64,000 nucleotides of DNA, taken from contig NZ_VUOS01000007.1 of assembly GCF_009829325.1 (NCBI RefSeq), positions 1 through 64,000 of the forward strand, read 5' to 3'. This document shows, piece after piece, positions 32,710 through 40,371 of the stretch. Origin of the DNA: Nocardia sp. CY41 (lineage in GTDB: Bacteria > Actinomycetota > Actinomycetes > Mycobacteriales > Mycobacteriaceae). Both the position numbers and the translations under genes were made by a program. The notes beneath the pieces are model-generated. The model was not told where the DNA came from. It made no database searches and saw only the letters and a list, made by a program, of their open reading frames with translations. The first letter of the stretch is position 1, and each line of letters opens with the position of its first letter.

Positions 32710-34170
32710 GTGCGGTGTGTGGTGTTCGGCGCGACCGGCTACATCGGCGGACGACTGGTGCCCGAACTGCTGCGCGCCGGTCACACGGTGCGCGTGCTGG
32801 CTCGCACCCCGGGCAAGCTCGCCGAGGCGCCGTGGCGCGATCGCGTCGAGGTGCTGGCCGGCGACGTGACCTCCGCCGCCGACGTGCGCGCCGCACTGAC
32901 CGGGCAGGACGTGCTGTACTACCTGGTCCACTCCTTGACGCGGGCCGACTTCGACACCGTGGACCGGGAAGCCGCCACGTTGGTCGCGGCCGAGGCGGCG
33001 GACGCCGGGCTGACCAGAATCGTCTACTTGGGCGGCATCGTCCCGGATGCCCAGCGACTGTCGCGGCACCTGGCCTCGCGCGCCGAGGTCGGCGACATCC
33101 TCGGGGCGGGCGCGGTGCCCGTGCTGGTGCTGCGGGCCGCGGTGATCATCGGTTCCGGCTCGGCCAGTTTCGAGATGCTGCGCTACCTGACCGAGCGGCT
33201 GCCGATGATGGTCACTCCGCGCTGGGTGCACAACCGAATCCAGCCGATCGCGGTGCGTGACGTGCTGTATTACCTGACCGAGGCGGCCTCGCTGCCCGAC
33301 GGCGCGGGCGGCGCCTTCGATATCGGCGGTCCGGACGTGCTGACCTATGCGCAGATGATGCGCGGCTACGCCGAAGTGGCGCAGCTGCCGCGTCGGCTGA
33401 TCGTGCCGGTGCCGGTGCTGACGCCGTGGTTGTCGGCGCAATGGGTGAATCTGGTGACGCCGGTGCCGCGTTCGATCGCCGTGCCGCTGATGGAATCGCT
33501 GATCAACGACGTGGTCTGTCACGACCACGCGATCGCCGACCTCATCCCGGACCCGCCGGGCGGACCGACCGGTTACCGCCGGGCGGTGACGCTGGCGCTG
33601 CAGAAGATTCGCGACCTGGACGTGCCGACCAGGTGGTCGGACGCCCATCCGCCGGGCGCGCCGTCGGATCCGCTGCCCACCGACCCGGAGTGGTCGGGCG
33701 GCTCGCTGTACCGGGATGTGCGGGAACGGCACACCGACGCCGACCCCGCGACGCTGTGGCGGGTGATCGAGGCGATCGGGGGTGAGCACGGCTGGTATTC
33801 GTTCCCGCTGGCCTGGTCGCTGCGCGGCTGGATAGACCGGCTGGCGGGGGGCGTCGGTCTCGGCCGCGGGCGGCGTGACCCGCACCGGTTGCACGAGGGC
33901 GAGGCGCTGGATTGGTGGCGGGTGGAGCGGTTGGAGCGGCCTCGGATGCTGCGGTTGCGCGCGGAGATGCGGGTGCCGGGCCGGGCCTGGCTGGAGCTCG
34001 CGGTCGAGCCGGACGGCCCCGGCGCCACCTATCGGCAATGCGCGTTGTTCGAGCCGCACGGGCTGGCCGGGCACCTGTACTGGAAGTCGATCGCGCCGTT
34101 CCACGCCGCTATCTTCGGCGGGATGGCGCGCAACATCACCGGCGCCGCGGAAGCGGTCCGCGCGCGCTGA
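32710..34170 (+). CDS. NAD(P)-binding SDR/NmrA-like protein with DUF2867 domain
   Basis: The product is 486 residues. GTG 32710 is preferred because GGAAGG lies eight bases upstream; ATG 32701 is in frame. The N-terminal Rossmann motif is FGATGYIGGRLV, with YYLVHSL and a RIVYLGGI segment. This is an atypical extended SDR lacking a clear YxxxK. The C-terminal 170 residues are DUF2867 (SLYRDVRERHTDADPATLWRVI, PGRAWLELAVE), a SRPBCC-like lipid-binding domain. It is probably a reductase acting on a hydrophobic ligand. Confidence 0.88.
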   Translation: MRCVVFGATGYIGGRLVPELLRAGHTVRVLARTPGKLAEAPWRDRVEVLAGDVTSAADVRAALTGQDVLYYLVHSLTRADFDTVDREAATLVAAEAADAGLTRIVYLGGIVPDAQRLSRHLASRAEVGDILGAGAVPVLVLRAAVIIGSGSASFEMLRYLTERLPMMVTPRWVHNRIQPIAVRDVLYYLTEAASLPDGAGGAFDIGGPDVLTYAQMMRGYAEVAQLPRRLIVPVPVLTPWLSAQWVNLVTPVPRSIAVPLMESLINDVVCHDHAIADLIPDPPGGPTGYRRAVTLALQKIRDLDVPTRWSDAHPPGAPSDPLPTDPEWSGGSLYRDVRERHTDADPATLWRVIEAIGGEHGWYSFPLAWSLRGWIDRLAGGVGLGRGRRDPHRLHEGEALDWWRVERLERPRMLRLRAEMRVPGRAWLELAVEPDGPGATYRQCALFEPHGLAGHLYWKSIAPFHAAIFGGMARNITGAAEAVRAR

Positions 34171-34274
34171 CGCGGTCCGGTCGCCCGCGCTTCGGCTATC
34201 CGGCTCGCATCCTCGGACGATATCGCGCGGCGAACGTTCCGCATCCGACCGGCGCCCGACTTACGCTGATCCCG

Positions 34275-35600
34275 GTGGCGGTTTCGGAGCGACGACGGCT
34301 GGGAGTCTCGGTGGGCGCGGCATTGGTCAAAGGTCAGAACGCGGCGTTGGACGTGCCGCGCGTGCTGGTGTCGGTGCGCGCCGAGGCCGCGGTGGACGTG
34401 TCGGCACTGTTGGTGACCGAGGCCGGTCGCGTGCGATCGGACGCGGACTTCGTGTTCTTCAACCAGCCCAGCGCTCCCGGTGTGTCGCTGGAACGAGGAA
34501 CGCCCGGCGCACTGTCGGTTTCGCTCGCCGACCTGCCCGCGGACATCGCGCAACTGCGGGCCGTGCTGACCCTCGACGATCCGGCCGAGACCTTCGGCCG
34601 GAGCGCGCCTCCCGTCGCCACGGTGGCCGATGCGGCCGGAAATGTGCTGTACGAGTACCGCATCGAGGGTTTGGGCAGCGAAACCGTGGTGATCGCGCTG
34701 GAGCTGTACCGCCGCCAGGGCGGATGGAAGGTGCGCGCGGTCGGGCAAGGTTATGCGGGCGGATTCGCCGCACTGGTCACCGATCACGGCGTGAGCGTGG
34801 ACGAGGAGCCGTCCCCGGCGGTCGCGTCCGTGCAACCAGCCGCGCCGGACCCGTCCGCGCGGGTGGTCCCGGACGTCTTCACCGTTCCCGGCGAGGCGAA
34901 GCTCTCCTTCGACAAGCGCGCGACGCTGGATCTGCGCAAGCGCGAGGTCGCGAAAGTCCTCATCGGCAAGGACGCTTTCGGCATCCGCGCCCGCGTCGTC
35001 CTGGTCGTCGACAAGACGGGCAGCATGCAGCGGCAGTATCGCGACCATGTGGTGCATCGCGTCGTGCAGCGCATGATCCCCGTGGCCACGCAACTCGACG
35101 ACGACGGGACTCTGGAGGCGTACCTCTACGCCGTCTCCTTCGCCAAGCTGCCCGACATCGCCGTCGAGCACGGCGACGAGTGGGCTCGCACCTATCTGCA
35201 TCTCGGCGGAACCCACGGGGGCATCGACTACGACCGGCTCGGTGGCCGCAACGACGAGCTGCCGGTCATGCGCGACATCATCGGCTCGTTGCGCCCGGAC
35301 GGCCGCCCCACCCTTGTGCTGTTCTTCACCGACGGCGGCTTCGCCAAGAAGCGCGAGATCGCGGCACTCATGCGCGAAGCCGCGCTGCTGCCTGCCTTCT
35401 GGCAGTTCGTCGGCCTCGGCCGGGCCAACTACGGTCTGCTGCGGAGCCTGGACGAGCTGTCCGGCCGTGCGGTGGACAACGCGGGGTTCTTCGCACTCGA
35501 CGACATCGATCAGGTCGACGACGCGCAGCTCTACGCCCGATTGCTCGGCGAGTTCCCCGACTGGTTGCGCGCCGCGCGGAACGCGGGCATCCTGCGCTGA
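34275..35600 (+). CDS. TerD-domain and von Willebrand A-domain protein (TerF-like)
   Basis: The product is 441 residues from GTG 34275. Residues 10-175 are a TerD domain (GVSVGAALVKGQNAALDV, SDADFVFFNQPSAPG, VVIALELYRR). Residues 235-435 are a vWA domain with the metal-ion site DKTGSM at 246-251 and LFFTDGGFAKK. TerD domains bind calcium. Proteins of this architecture belong to tellurite-resistance/chemical-stress complexes at the membrane. A second TerD protein lies 5 kb away (40372). No terZABC genes are adjacent. Confidence 0.9.
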   Translation: MAVSERRRLGVSVGAALVKGQNAALDVPRVLVSVRAEAAVDVSALLVTEAGRVRSDADFVFFNQPSAPGVSLERGTPGALSVSLADLPADIAQLRAVLTLDDPAETFGRSAPPVATVADAAGNVLYEYRIEGLGSETVVIALELYRRQGGWKVRAVGQGYAGGFAALVTDHGVSVDEEPSPAVASVQPAAPDPSARVVPDVFTVPGEAKLSFDKRATLDLRKREVAKVLIGKDAFGIRARVVLVVDKTGSMQRQYRDHVVHRVVQRMIPVATQLDDDGTLEAYLYAVSFAKLPDIAVEHGDEWARTYLHLGGTHGGIDYDRLGGRNDELPVMRDIIGSLRPDGRPTLVLFFTDGGFAKKREIAALMREAALLPAFWQFVGLGRANYGLLRSLDELSGRAVDNAGFFALDDIDQVDDAQLYARLLGEFPDWLRAARNAGILR

Positions 35601-35652
35601 CCCGCGTGTCGGGGCTCGCGCGAAGCCACCTTGCCCACGGAGAATCCCGTCT

Positions 35653-35673
35653 GTCATAGCGAAATGCTATGAC
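35653..35673. terminator. Bidirectional terminator
   Basis: The perfect stem GTCATAGC/GCTATGAC has a GAAAT loop and lies between convergent genes ending at 35600 and 35693. Confidence 0.75.
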
Positions 35674-35692
35674 GAGTGATGTCCGCTGCGGA

Positions 35693-35968
35693 TCAGCCGA
35701 TGACGGCGTTCATGATGGTGCCGGCGCTGGTGGCGATCACCCCGCCGATCATGGCTCCGGCCACCATCTTCGGCGACTCGAGCCCGCCGCCGGTCCACTT
35801 CTCCCAGGCGAAGCGGCCACCGGCGTAGATGATGCCGCAGATGCCCGACAGGAGTACGAACCACGTCAGGTAGCGGACCAGTTGGAGGAACTTGTCGGAG
35901 ATCGGCGGTGCTTCTGGAGTGGGATTGCCGATCTGCGCCAAGGTGTCGTAAGCGGCGGCCAGGATCAT
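35693..35968 (-). CDS. Small two-helix membrane protein, copy 1
   Basis: The product is 91 residues from ATG 35968. Following TLAQIGNPTPEAPPISDKF are two hydrophobic helices (VRYLTWFVLLSGICGIIYAGG and MVAGAMIGGVIATSAGTIM) joined by FAWEKWTGGGLESPK. Size and layout resemble VirB2/TrbC-like pilins, but there is no signal peptide and no conjugation gene nearby. It is highly similar to the protein at 36285-36578, from which it diverges back to back. Confidence 0.7.
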   Translation of the reverse strand: MILAAAYDTLAQIGNPTPEAPPISDKFLQLVRYLTWFVLLSGICGIIYAGGRFAWEKWTGGGLESPKMVAGAMIGGVIATSAGTIMNAVIG

Positions 35969-36284
35969 CGTCGTTCGCTCATTCTGGATTCGGGACAGGG
36001 GCAAGTGATTCGCTGAGAAGATCGTATCCGTTCGCTCGCCGCGATGCAGTCACCTCCGTGCAGCGCAGGGAAGTTCGTGTTTCCGGTGTGCTCGCCGGGG
36101 TAGCCCGATCCCGGGTCCGCCCGCCCGTGCCGCCGTGGGCGGCGGAGGTTCCGCGTAGTGCGCCCACCATGGCGCGCTCCGTGCCCGTATCCTGGTCCGT
36201 GGCCGAATTCATCGGTGGTCGAACAGCTTTCGTAAAGGCGCTGGTCGGCGGCAGAGTTGTATTCGAGCGTAGAGGGAGTAGACG
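35969..36284. other. Divergent spacer between two paralogous membrane-protein genes
   Basis: The 316 bases must hold both promoters. I see no supported gene, no strong palindrome and no clear similarity between the two halves beyond the coding starts. Confidence 0.4.
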
Positions 36285-36578
36285 GTGAGCATCATTCTGG
36301 CGTCGGTCGGCGATTCGTTCACGACGTTGGCGCAGATCGGCAATCCGACCCCGGAGGCGCCGCCCCTGGCGGACAAGCTCTTACAGTTCGTGCGGTACCT
36401 CACCTGGTTCGCGCTCGCGTCGGGCATCGTCAGCATCATCTACGCGGGCGGCAGATTCGCCTGGGAGAAGTGGAGCGGCGGCGGCTTGCAGTCGCCGAAG
36501 ATGATCGCGGGCGCGATGCTCGGCGGGGTGGTCGCCACCAGCGCGGGCACCATCATGAACACCGTTCTGGAGTTCTGA
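36285..36578 (+). CDS. Small two-helix membrane protein, copy 2
   Basis: The product is 97 residues from GTG 36285, with GAGGGAG ten bases upstream. It shares TLAQIGNPTPEAPP and the FAWEKWSGGGLQSPKM linker with the copy at 35693-35968, as well as both helices (VRYLTWFALASGIVSIIYAGG; MIAGAMLGGVVATSAGTIM). The pair is inverted and divergent, most simply a duplication. It is probably an oligomeric inner-membrane protein of unknown role. Confidence 0.72.
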   Translation: MSIILASVGDSFTTLAQIGNPTPEAPPLADKLLQFVRYLTWFALASGIVSIIYAGGRFAWEKWSGGGLQSPKMIAGAMLGGVVATSAGTIMNTVLEF

Positions 36579-36815
36579 CCGCGGCGCGATCCTCCGGCGT
36601 GTCGTCGCCGCGACCGTGTGCATGCCGTGAAACGCTCGCCGAGCTCGGGAGCCCGGAATCCCGGCCGTCGTGCCGGGCCGTCTCGGCTTCCCGGGCGACC
36701 GCTCACGGTCCTCGTCTCGAGATCGCCCCGCTGACCTGCTGTTATGCTCTGATGTCCGGTTATCCTCCGGCGCGCATCGCGCGGTGCCCGATAGGATCGG
36801 AAGCGGAGCAGGATC

Positions 36816-38228
36816 ATGGACGAGAGGACCGAGGGCGAGCTCACGATGTCGCGGCGCACGGCGCTCGGCATCGCGGCGACATCGGTGGCCGCGTTCGGCT
36901 GGGCGGCGTGCGGACGCTCCGGCGACGACAGCTCCGTCCCCCATGACGCCGTTACGATCGCCAAAGATGCCTACGTATTCGGCTATCCGCTGGTGCTGAT
37001 GGACGTCACCCGCATCGCGGCGGAGGCGTCCACGCCGGTCAACCGGTTCGAGCACGCGGACGCGTTGCCCACTCCGGCGCAGCGAGAAGTGGTGCGGCTG
37101 GACCGGGACACGTTGCGTTCGACCGCGTGGCTCGATCTGGCGAACGAGCCGATGGTGCTGAGCGTCCCCGCCATGGACCGGGGGCGGTTCTGGCTGGCGC
37201 AGGTGCTGGACGCCTGGACGAACAACGTGCACAACCCCAGTGGTCGTCGTCCGCAGGCGCAATCGGCGTCGCCGCCGTACGCCTACGCGGTGACCGGCCC
37301 GGGGTGGTCGGGGGCATTGCCCGAGGGATTGACGCCCTTGCCGATGCCCACTCCCACGGCGTGGCTGATCGTGCGAATCCAGGTCGACGGCGAGACCGAT
37401 CTGCCGGCCGTGCGCGCTATCCAGCAGCGGTTGCGACTGGTCCCGCTGAGTGCGTGGGTGGCGGGCGCCGAGCCGCCTGCGCCCGCCGCTCCACCCTGGC
37501 AGGCGGGTGTGCAGCCACCGCCGGAATGGGTGGCGGAGATGGACCCGAAGGTGTTTTTCGATCGGATGTGCGCGTTGCTGGCGGTGAACCCGCCCGCACG
37601 CGAGGACGAGCCCGCCATGCGGCGCTTCGCGACGATCGGGATCCGGCCGGGCGGCGCGGTCGAAGGTCTCTCGGAGGACGAGCTCGCGGCCGCGGTGGGC
37701 ACCGCCCAGCAGCAGATCCCGGTGTATCTGGGCGCGCGGACAGTCAACGAGAACGGCTGGCTCGTCGACCCGGACGTCGGCCGGTACGGCGTCAACTACC
37801 TGCTGCGCGCCGCCATCGCCCGGGTGGCTCTCGGCGCCAGCCTGGCCGAGAACGCCTTCTATCCGACGCTGTTCGCATCGACCGCCACCGGCGACGGCGC
37901 CGGCCGATTCCGGCTGCACTTCGCGCCGGGCGAGCTGCCGCCCGTCGACAATTTCTGGTCGCTGACCGCTTACGACGCCGACAACTACCTGGTGCCCAAT
38001 CCCGCGGAGATCTACACGGTCGGCCATCCGGATCCGGTGCTGCTCAACCCCGACGGCTCGTTGGACATCGCGTTGCAGTTCGGCGACCCCGGCCCGGCCG
38101 TGCCTGCCGGAAACTGGCTGCCGATCCCGGAGTCCGGGCAATTCTCGCTGACCCTGCGCATGTACGCGCCGAAGGCCGAGCCCATCCAGGGGCGTTGGCG
38201 TCCGCCGCCGCTGCTGCCGGTGCTGTGA
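36816..38228 (+). CDS. DUF1254/DUF1214 exported lipoprotein-like protein
   Basis: The product is 470 residues from ATG 36816 behind GGAGCAGG. A twin-arginine-like start (SRRTALGIAATSVAAFGWAA) leads to Cys in AACGRSG, a probable lipobox. DUF1254 spans residues 45-170 (DAYVFGYPLVLMDVTR, RDTLRSTAWLDLANEPMVL). DUF1214 is at the C-terminus (YGVNYLLRAAIARVALGASL, VDNFWSLTAYDADNYLV). These two domains occur together in secreted proteins of unknown function. Confidence 0.87.
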   Translation: MDERTEGELTMSRRTALGIAATSVAAFGWAACGRSGDDSSVPHDAVTIAKDAYVFGYPLVLMDVTRIAAEASTPVNRFEHADALPTPAQREVVRLDRDTLRSTAWLDLANEPMVLSVPAMDRGRFWLAQVLDAWTNNVHNPSGRRPQAQSASPPYAYAVTGPGWSGALPEGLTPLPMPTPTAWLIVRIQVDGETDLPAVRAIQQRLRLVPLSAWVAGAEPPAPAAPPWQAGVQPPPEWVAEMDPKVFFDRMCALLAVNPPAREDEPAMRRFATIGIRPGGAVEGLSEDELAAAVGTAQQQIPVYLGARTVNENGWLVDPDVGRYGVNYLLRAAIARVALGASLAENAFYPTLFASTATGDGAGRFRLHFAPGELPPVDNFWSLTAYDADNYLVPNPAEIYTVGHPDPVLLNPDGSLDIALQFGDPGPAVPAGNWLPIPESGQFSLTLRMYAPKAEPIQGRWRPPPLLPVL

Positions 38229-38279
38229 TCCCGTGCTCCGCCTCGCCGCGGCCTGCTGGTGCGGGTGCGGTGGCCGAAA

Positions 38280-38296
38280 AGTAAACGGGTTTTACT
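38280..38296. promoter_or_regulatory. 17-bp palindrome, probable TetR operator
   Basis: AGTAAA and TTTACT are separated by CGGGT. It lies 100 bases upstream of the P450-TetR operon start and is the only AT-rich dyad in the gap. Confidence 0.55.
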
Positions 38297-38395
38297 AAAC
38301 ACTGTTCACGAGGGCATGTTCTGTGGTTGCATCTCTGTTGACCGTGTTCGCACATCGTCGGCGGGTCTGCGCCCAGACCGCCGGAGGAGTTAGCC

Positions 38396-39631
38396 GTGAC
38401 CGTGACCACGCCGTCGATCCCGACGGGATTCGACTTCACCGACCCCGACCTGCTCGCCAGCCGCCTGCCCATCGAGGAGTTCGCCGAGTTGCGCCGCACC
38501 GCCCCGGTGTGGTGGTGCGCCCAGCCCGATCGGGCCAGCGGCTTCGACGACGGTGGGTATTGGGTCGTCTCCAAGCTCGCGCACATCAAGGAGATTTCGA
38601 AGAATCCCGAGGTGTTCTCCTCGCACGAGAACACCGCGATCATCCGGTTCAACGAGGAGACCACGCGCGAGCAGATCGACATGCTCGGCGACATGCTGCT
38701 GCTCAACCTCGACCCGCCCAAGCACACCAAGACCAGGCGGATCATCTCCAAGGGCTTCACTCCGCGCGCGGTGGAGAGCCTGCGCGCCGCGCTGACCGAA
38801 CGCGCCGCGCGGATCGTGCACGAGGCCAAGAAGTCCGGCAGCGGCGACTTCGTCGAACAGGTCGCCTGTGAACTGCCGCTGCAGGCGATCGCCGAGCTGC
38901 TCGGCATCCCGCAGGAGGACCGCAAGAAGATCTTCGACTGGTCCAACCAGATGATCTCCTACGACGACCCGGAATTCGAGGGCGACCATCACGCCGCCAC
39001 CGCCGAGGTGATGGGCTATGCCTGGAACATGGCCGAGCAGCGGCGCGCCTGCCCCGCCGAGGACATCGTCACCCAGCTGGTCAACGCCGACATCGACGGC
39101 GAGCACCTCGGCTCGGACGAGTTCGCGTTCTTCGTCATCCTGCTGTCGGTCGCGGGCAACGAGACCACGCGCAACTCGATCACCCACGGCATGAAGGCAT
39201 TCGTCGACCACCCCGAGCAGTGGGAGATCTACCGGCAGCAGCGCCCGCGCACCGCGCCCGACGAGATCGTCCGGTGGGCCACCCCGGTCACCGCGTTCCA
39301 GCGCACCGCGACCCAGGACACCGTGCTCGGCGGCCAGGAGATCGAGAAGGGCCAGCGGCTCGGGTTGTTCTACAGCTCGGCCAATTTCGACGAGGAAGCG
39401 TTCGAGAATCCGTTCACCTTCGACGTGCTGCGCGATCCGAACCCGCACGTGGGTTTCGGCGGCACCGGCACGCACTACTGCGTGGGCGCGAACCTGGCCC
39501 GGTTGCAGATCGATCTGATGTTCAACGCCATCGCCGACGTGATGCCCAACCTGCGGCAGGTGTCCGATCCGGTGCGGCTGCGGTCGGGCTGGCTGAACGG
39601 GATCAAGCGCTGGGAAGTCGAATACGCTTGA
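38396..39631 (+). CDS. CYP125-like cytochrome P450 (steroid C26/27-monooxygenase type)
   Basis: The product is 411 residues from GTG 38396 behind GGAGGAG. It matches the CYP125 pattern throughout: GFDFTDPDLLASRLPIEEFA, SHENTAIIRF, DFVEQVACELPLQAIAELLG, the I-helix SVAGNETTRNSITHGM, EIVRWATPVTAFQRTA, and the heme loop FGGTGTHYCVGANLARLQ. CYP125 oxidises the terminal methyl of cholesterol side chains. It is next to a TetR gene and not in a visible cholesterol cluster, so another steroid or branched lipid is possible. Confidence 0.92.
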   Translation: MTVTTPSIPTGFDFTDPDLLASRLPIEEFAELRRTAPVWWCAQPDRASGFDDGGYWVVSKLAHIKEISKNPEVFSSHENTAIIRFNEETTREQIDMLGDMLLLNLDPPKHTKTRRIISKGFTPRAVESLRAALTERAARIVHEAKKSGSGDFVEQVACELPLQAIAELLGIPQEDRKKIFDWSNQMISYDDPEFEGDHHAATAEVMGYAWNMAEQRRACPAEDIVTQLVNADIDGEHLGSDEFAFFVILLSVAGNETTRNSITHGMKAFVDHPEQWEIYRQQRPRTAPDEIVRWATPVTAFQRTATQDTVLGGQEIEKGQRLGLFYSSANFDEEAFENPFTFDVLRDPNPHVGFGGTGTHYCVGANLARLQIDLMFNAIADVMPNLRQVSDPVRLRSGWLNGIKRWEVEYA

Positions 39632-39639
39632 ATCGATCG

Positions 39640-40365
39640 GTGCAACAGTCCAGACCACGAGGCCGCGCGCCGGTGGTGACCGACACCGACATCCGGCGGG
39701 TGGCCAGCGCGCTGCTGGTGGAGCGCGGGCCCGAGGCGGTCACGCTGCGCGCCATCGCGCGGGAACTCGGTGTCACCGCGCCCGCGCTGTACCGGTACTA
39801 CGACTCGCTGGAAGACCTGCTGGAGCGGCTGCGGCTGGACTTCTGCGCCGACCTGGCCGAGGACCTGACCGCCGAGCTGGCCACGCTGCCCGACGACGGC
39901 GCCGCGCAGTTCTTCGCCATCTGCCGTGGCTTCCGGCGCTGGGCGCTGACGCACACCAGGGAGTTCACCCTGGTGTTCGCCTCGCCCGGCGCCGGGCAGG
40001 CCCGCGCGCTGCGCCGTTTCGACGAGCCCTTCGGCCGGGTGTTCCTGGCCGCGGCGGGCAGGCTGCTGGCGAACTACGACATCGTCACGCCCCCGACCGA
40101 CGTCATCCCGCCGGAGCTGCGCGACGATCTGGTGCACTTCCAGACCGAACTGCTGGCCGCGCTGTCGGAGTCGAGCCAGAAGTTCCCGGCCGAGAAGCTG
40201 GATCTCGGGGTTACCTACCTGATGATTCAGATCTGGGCACGGCTCTACGGCCACGTCACGCTCGAGGTGTTCGGGAACTACCCGATCCCGCTGGACAACC
40301 CGGAGATCCTGTTCGACGCGATGTTGGCCGACCTGGGCCGAACCGCCGGCCTGCTCGCCGAATGA
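39640..40365 (+). CDS. TetR-family regulator
   Basis: The product is 241 residues from GTG 39640. An alternative TTG 39628 overlaps the P450 stop as TTGA and would give coupling. The HTH is AVTLRAIARELGVTAPALYRYYDSLEDLLERL. The C-terminal domain (FAICRGFRRWALTHTREFTLVFASPG) is of the TetR_C_13/WHG kind. It is co-transcribed with the CYP125-like gene and is the likely ligand of the 38280-38296 palindrome. Confidence 0.9.
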   Translation: MQQSRPRGRAPVVTDTDIRRVASALLVERGPEAVTLRAIARELGVTAPALYRYYDSLEDLLERLRLDFCADLAEDLTAELATLPDDGAAQFFAICRGFRRWALTHTREFTLVFASPGAGQARALRRFDEPFGRVFLAAAGRLLANYDIVTPPTDVIPPELRDDLVHFQTELLAALSESSQKFPAEKLDLGVTYLMIQIWARLYGHVTLEVFGNYPIPLDNPEILFDAMLADLGRTAGLLAE

Positions 40366-40371
40366 GACCCG

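Noticed and set aside
35693..36578. Conjugation or pilin locus suggested by the two-helix proteins
   Set aside because: No ATPase, relaxase or other type IV secretion gene is nearby and there is no pilin-type leader.
36381..38141. 586-codon minus-strand frame opposite the DUF1254 gene
   Set aside because: Antisense to DUF1254/DUF1214 motifs, with mirror-type composition.
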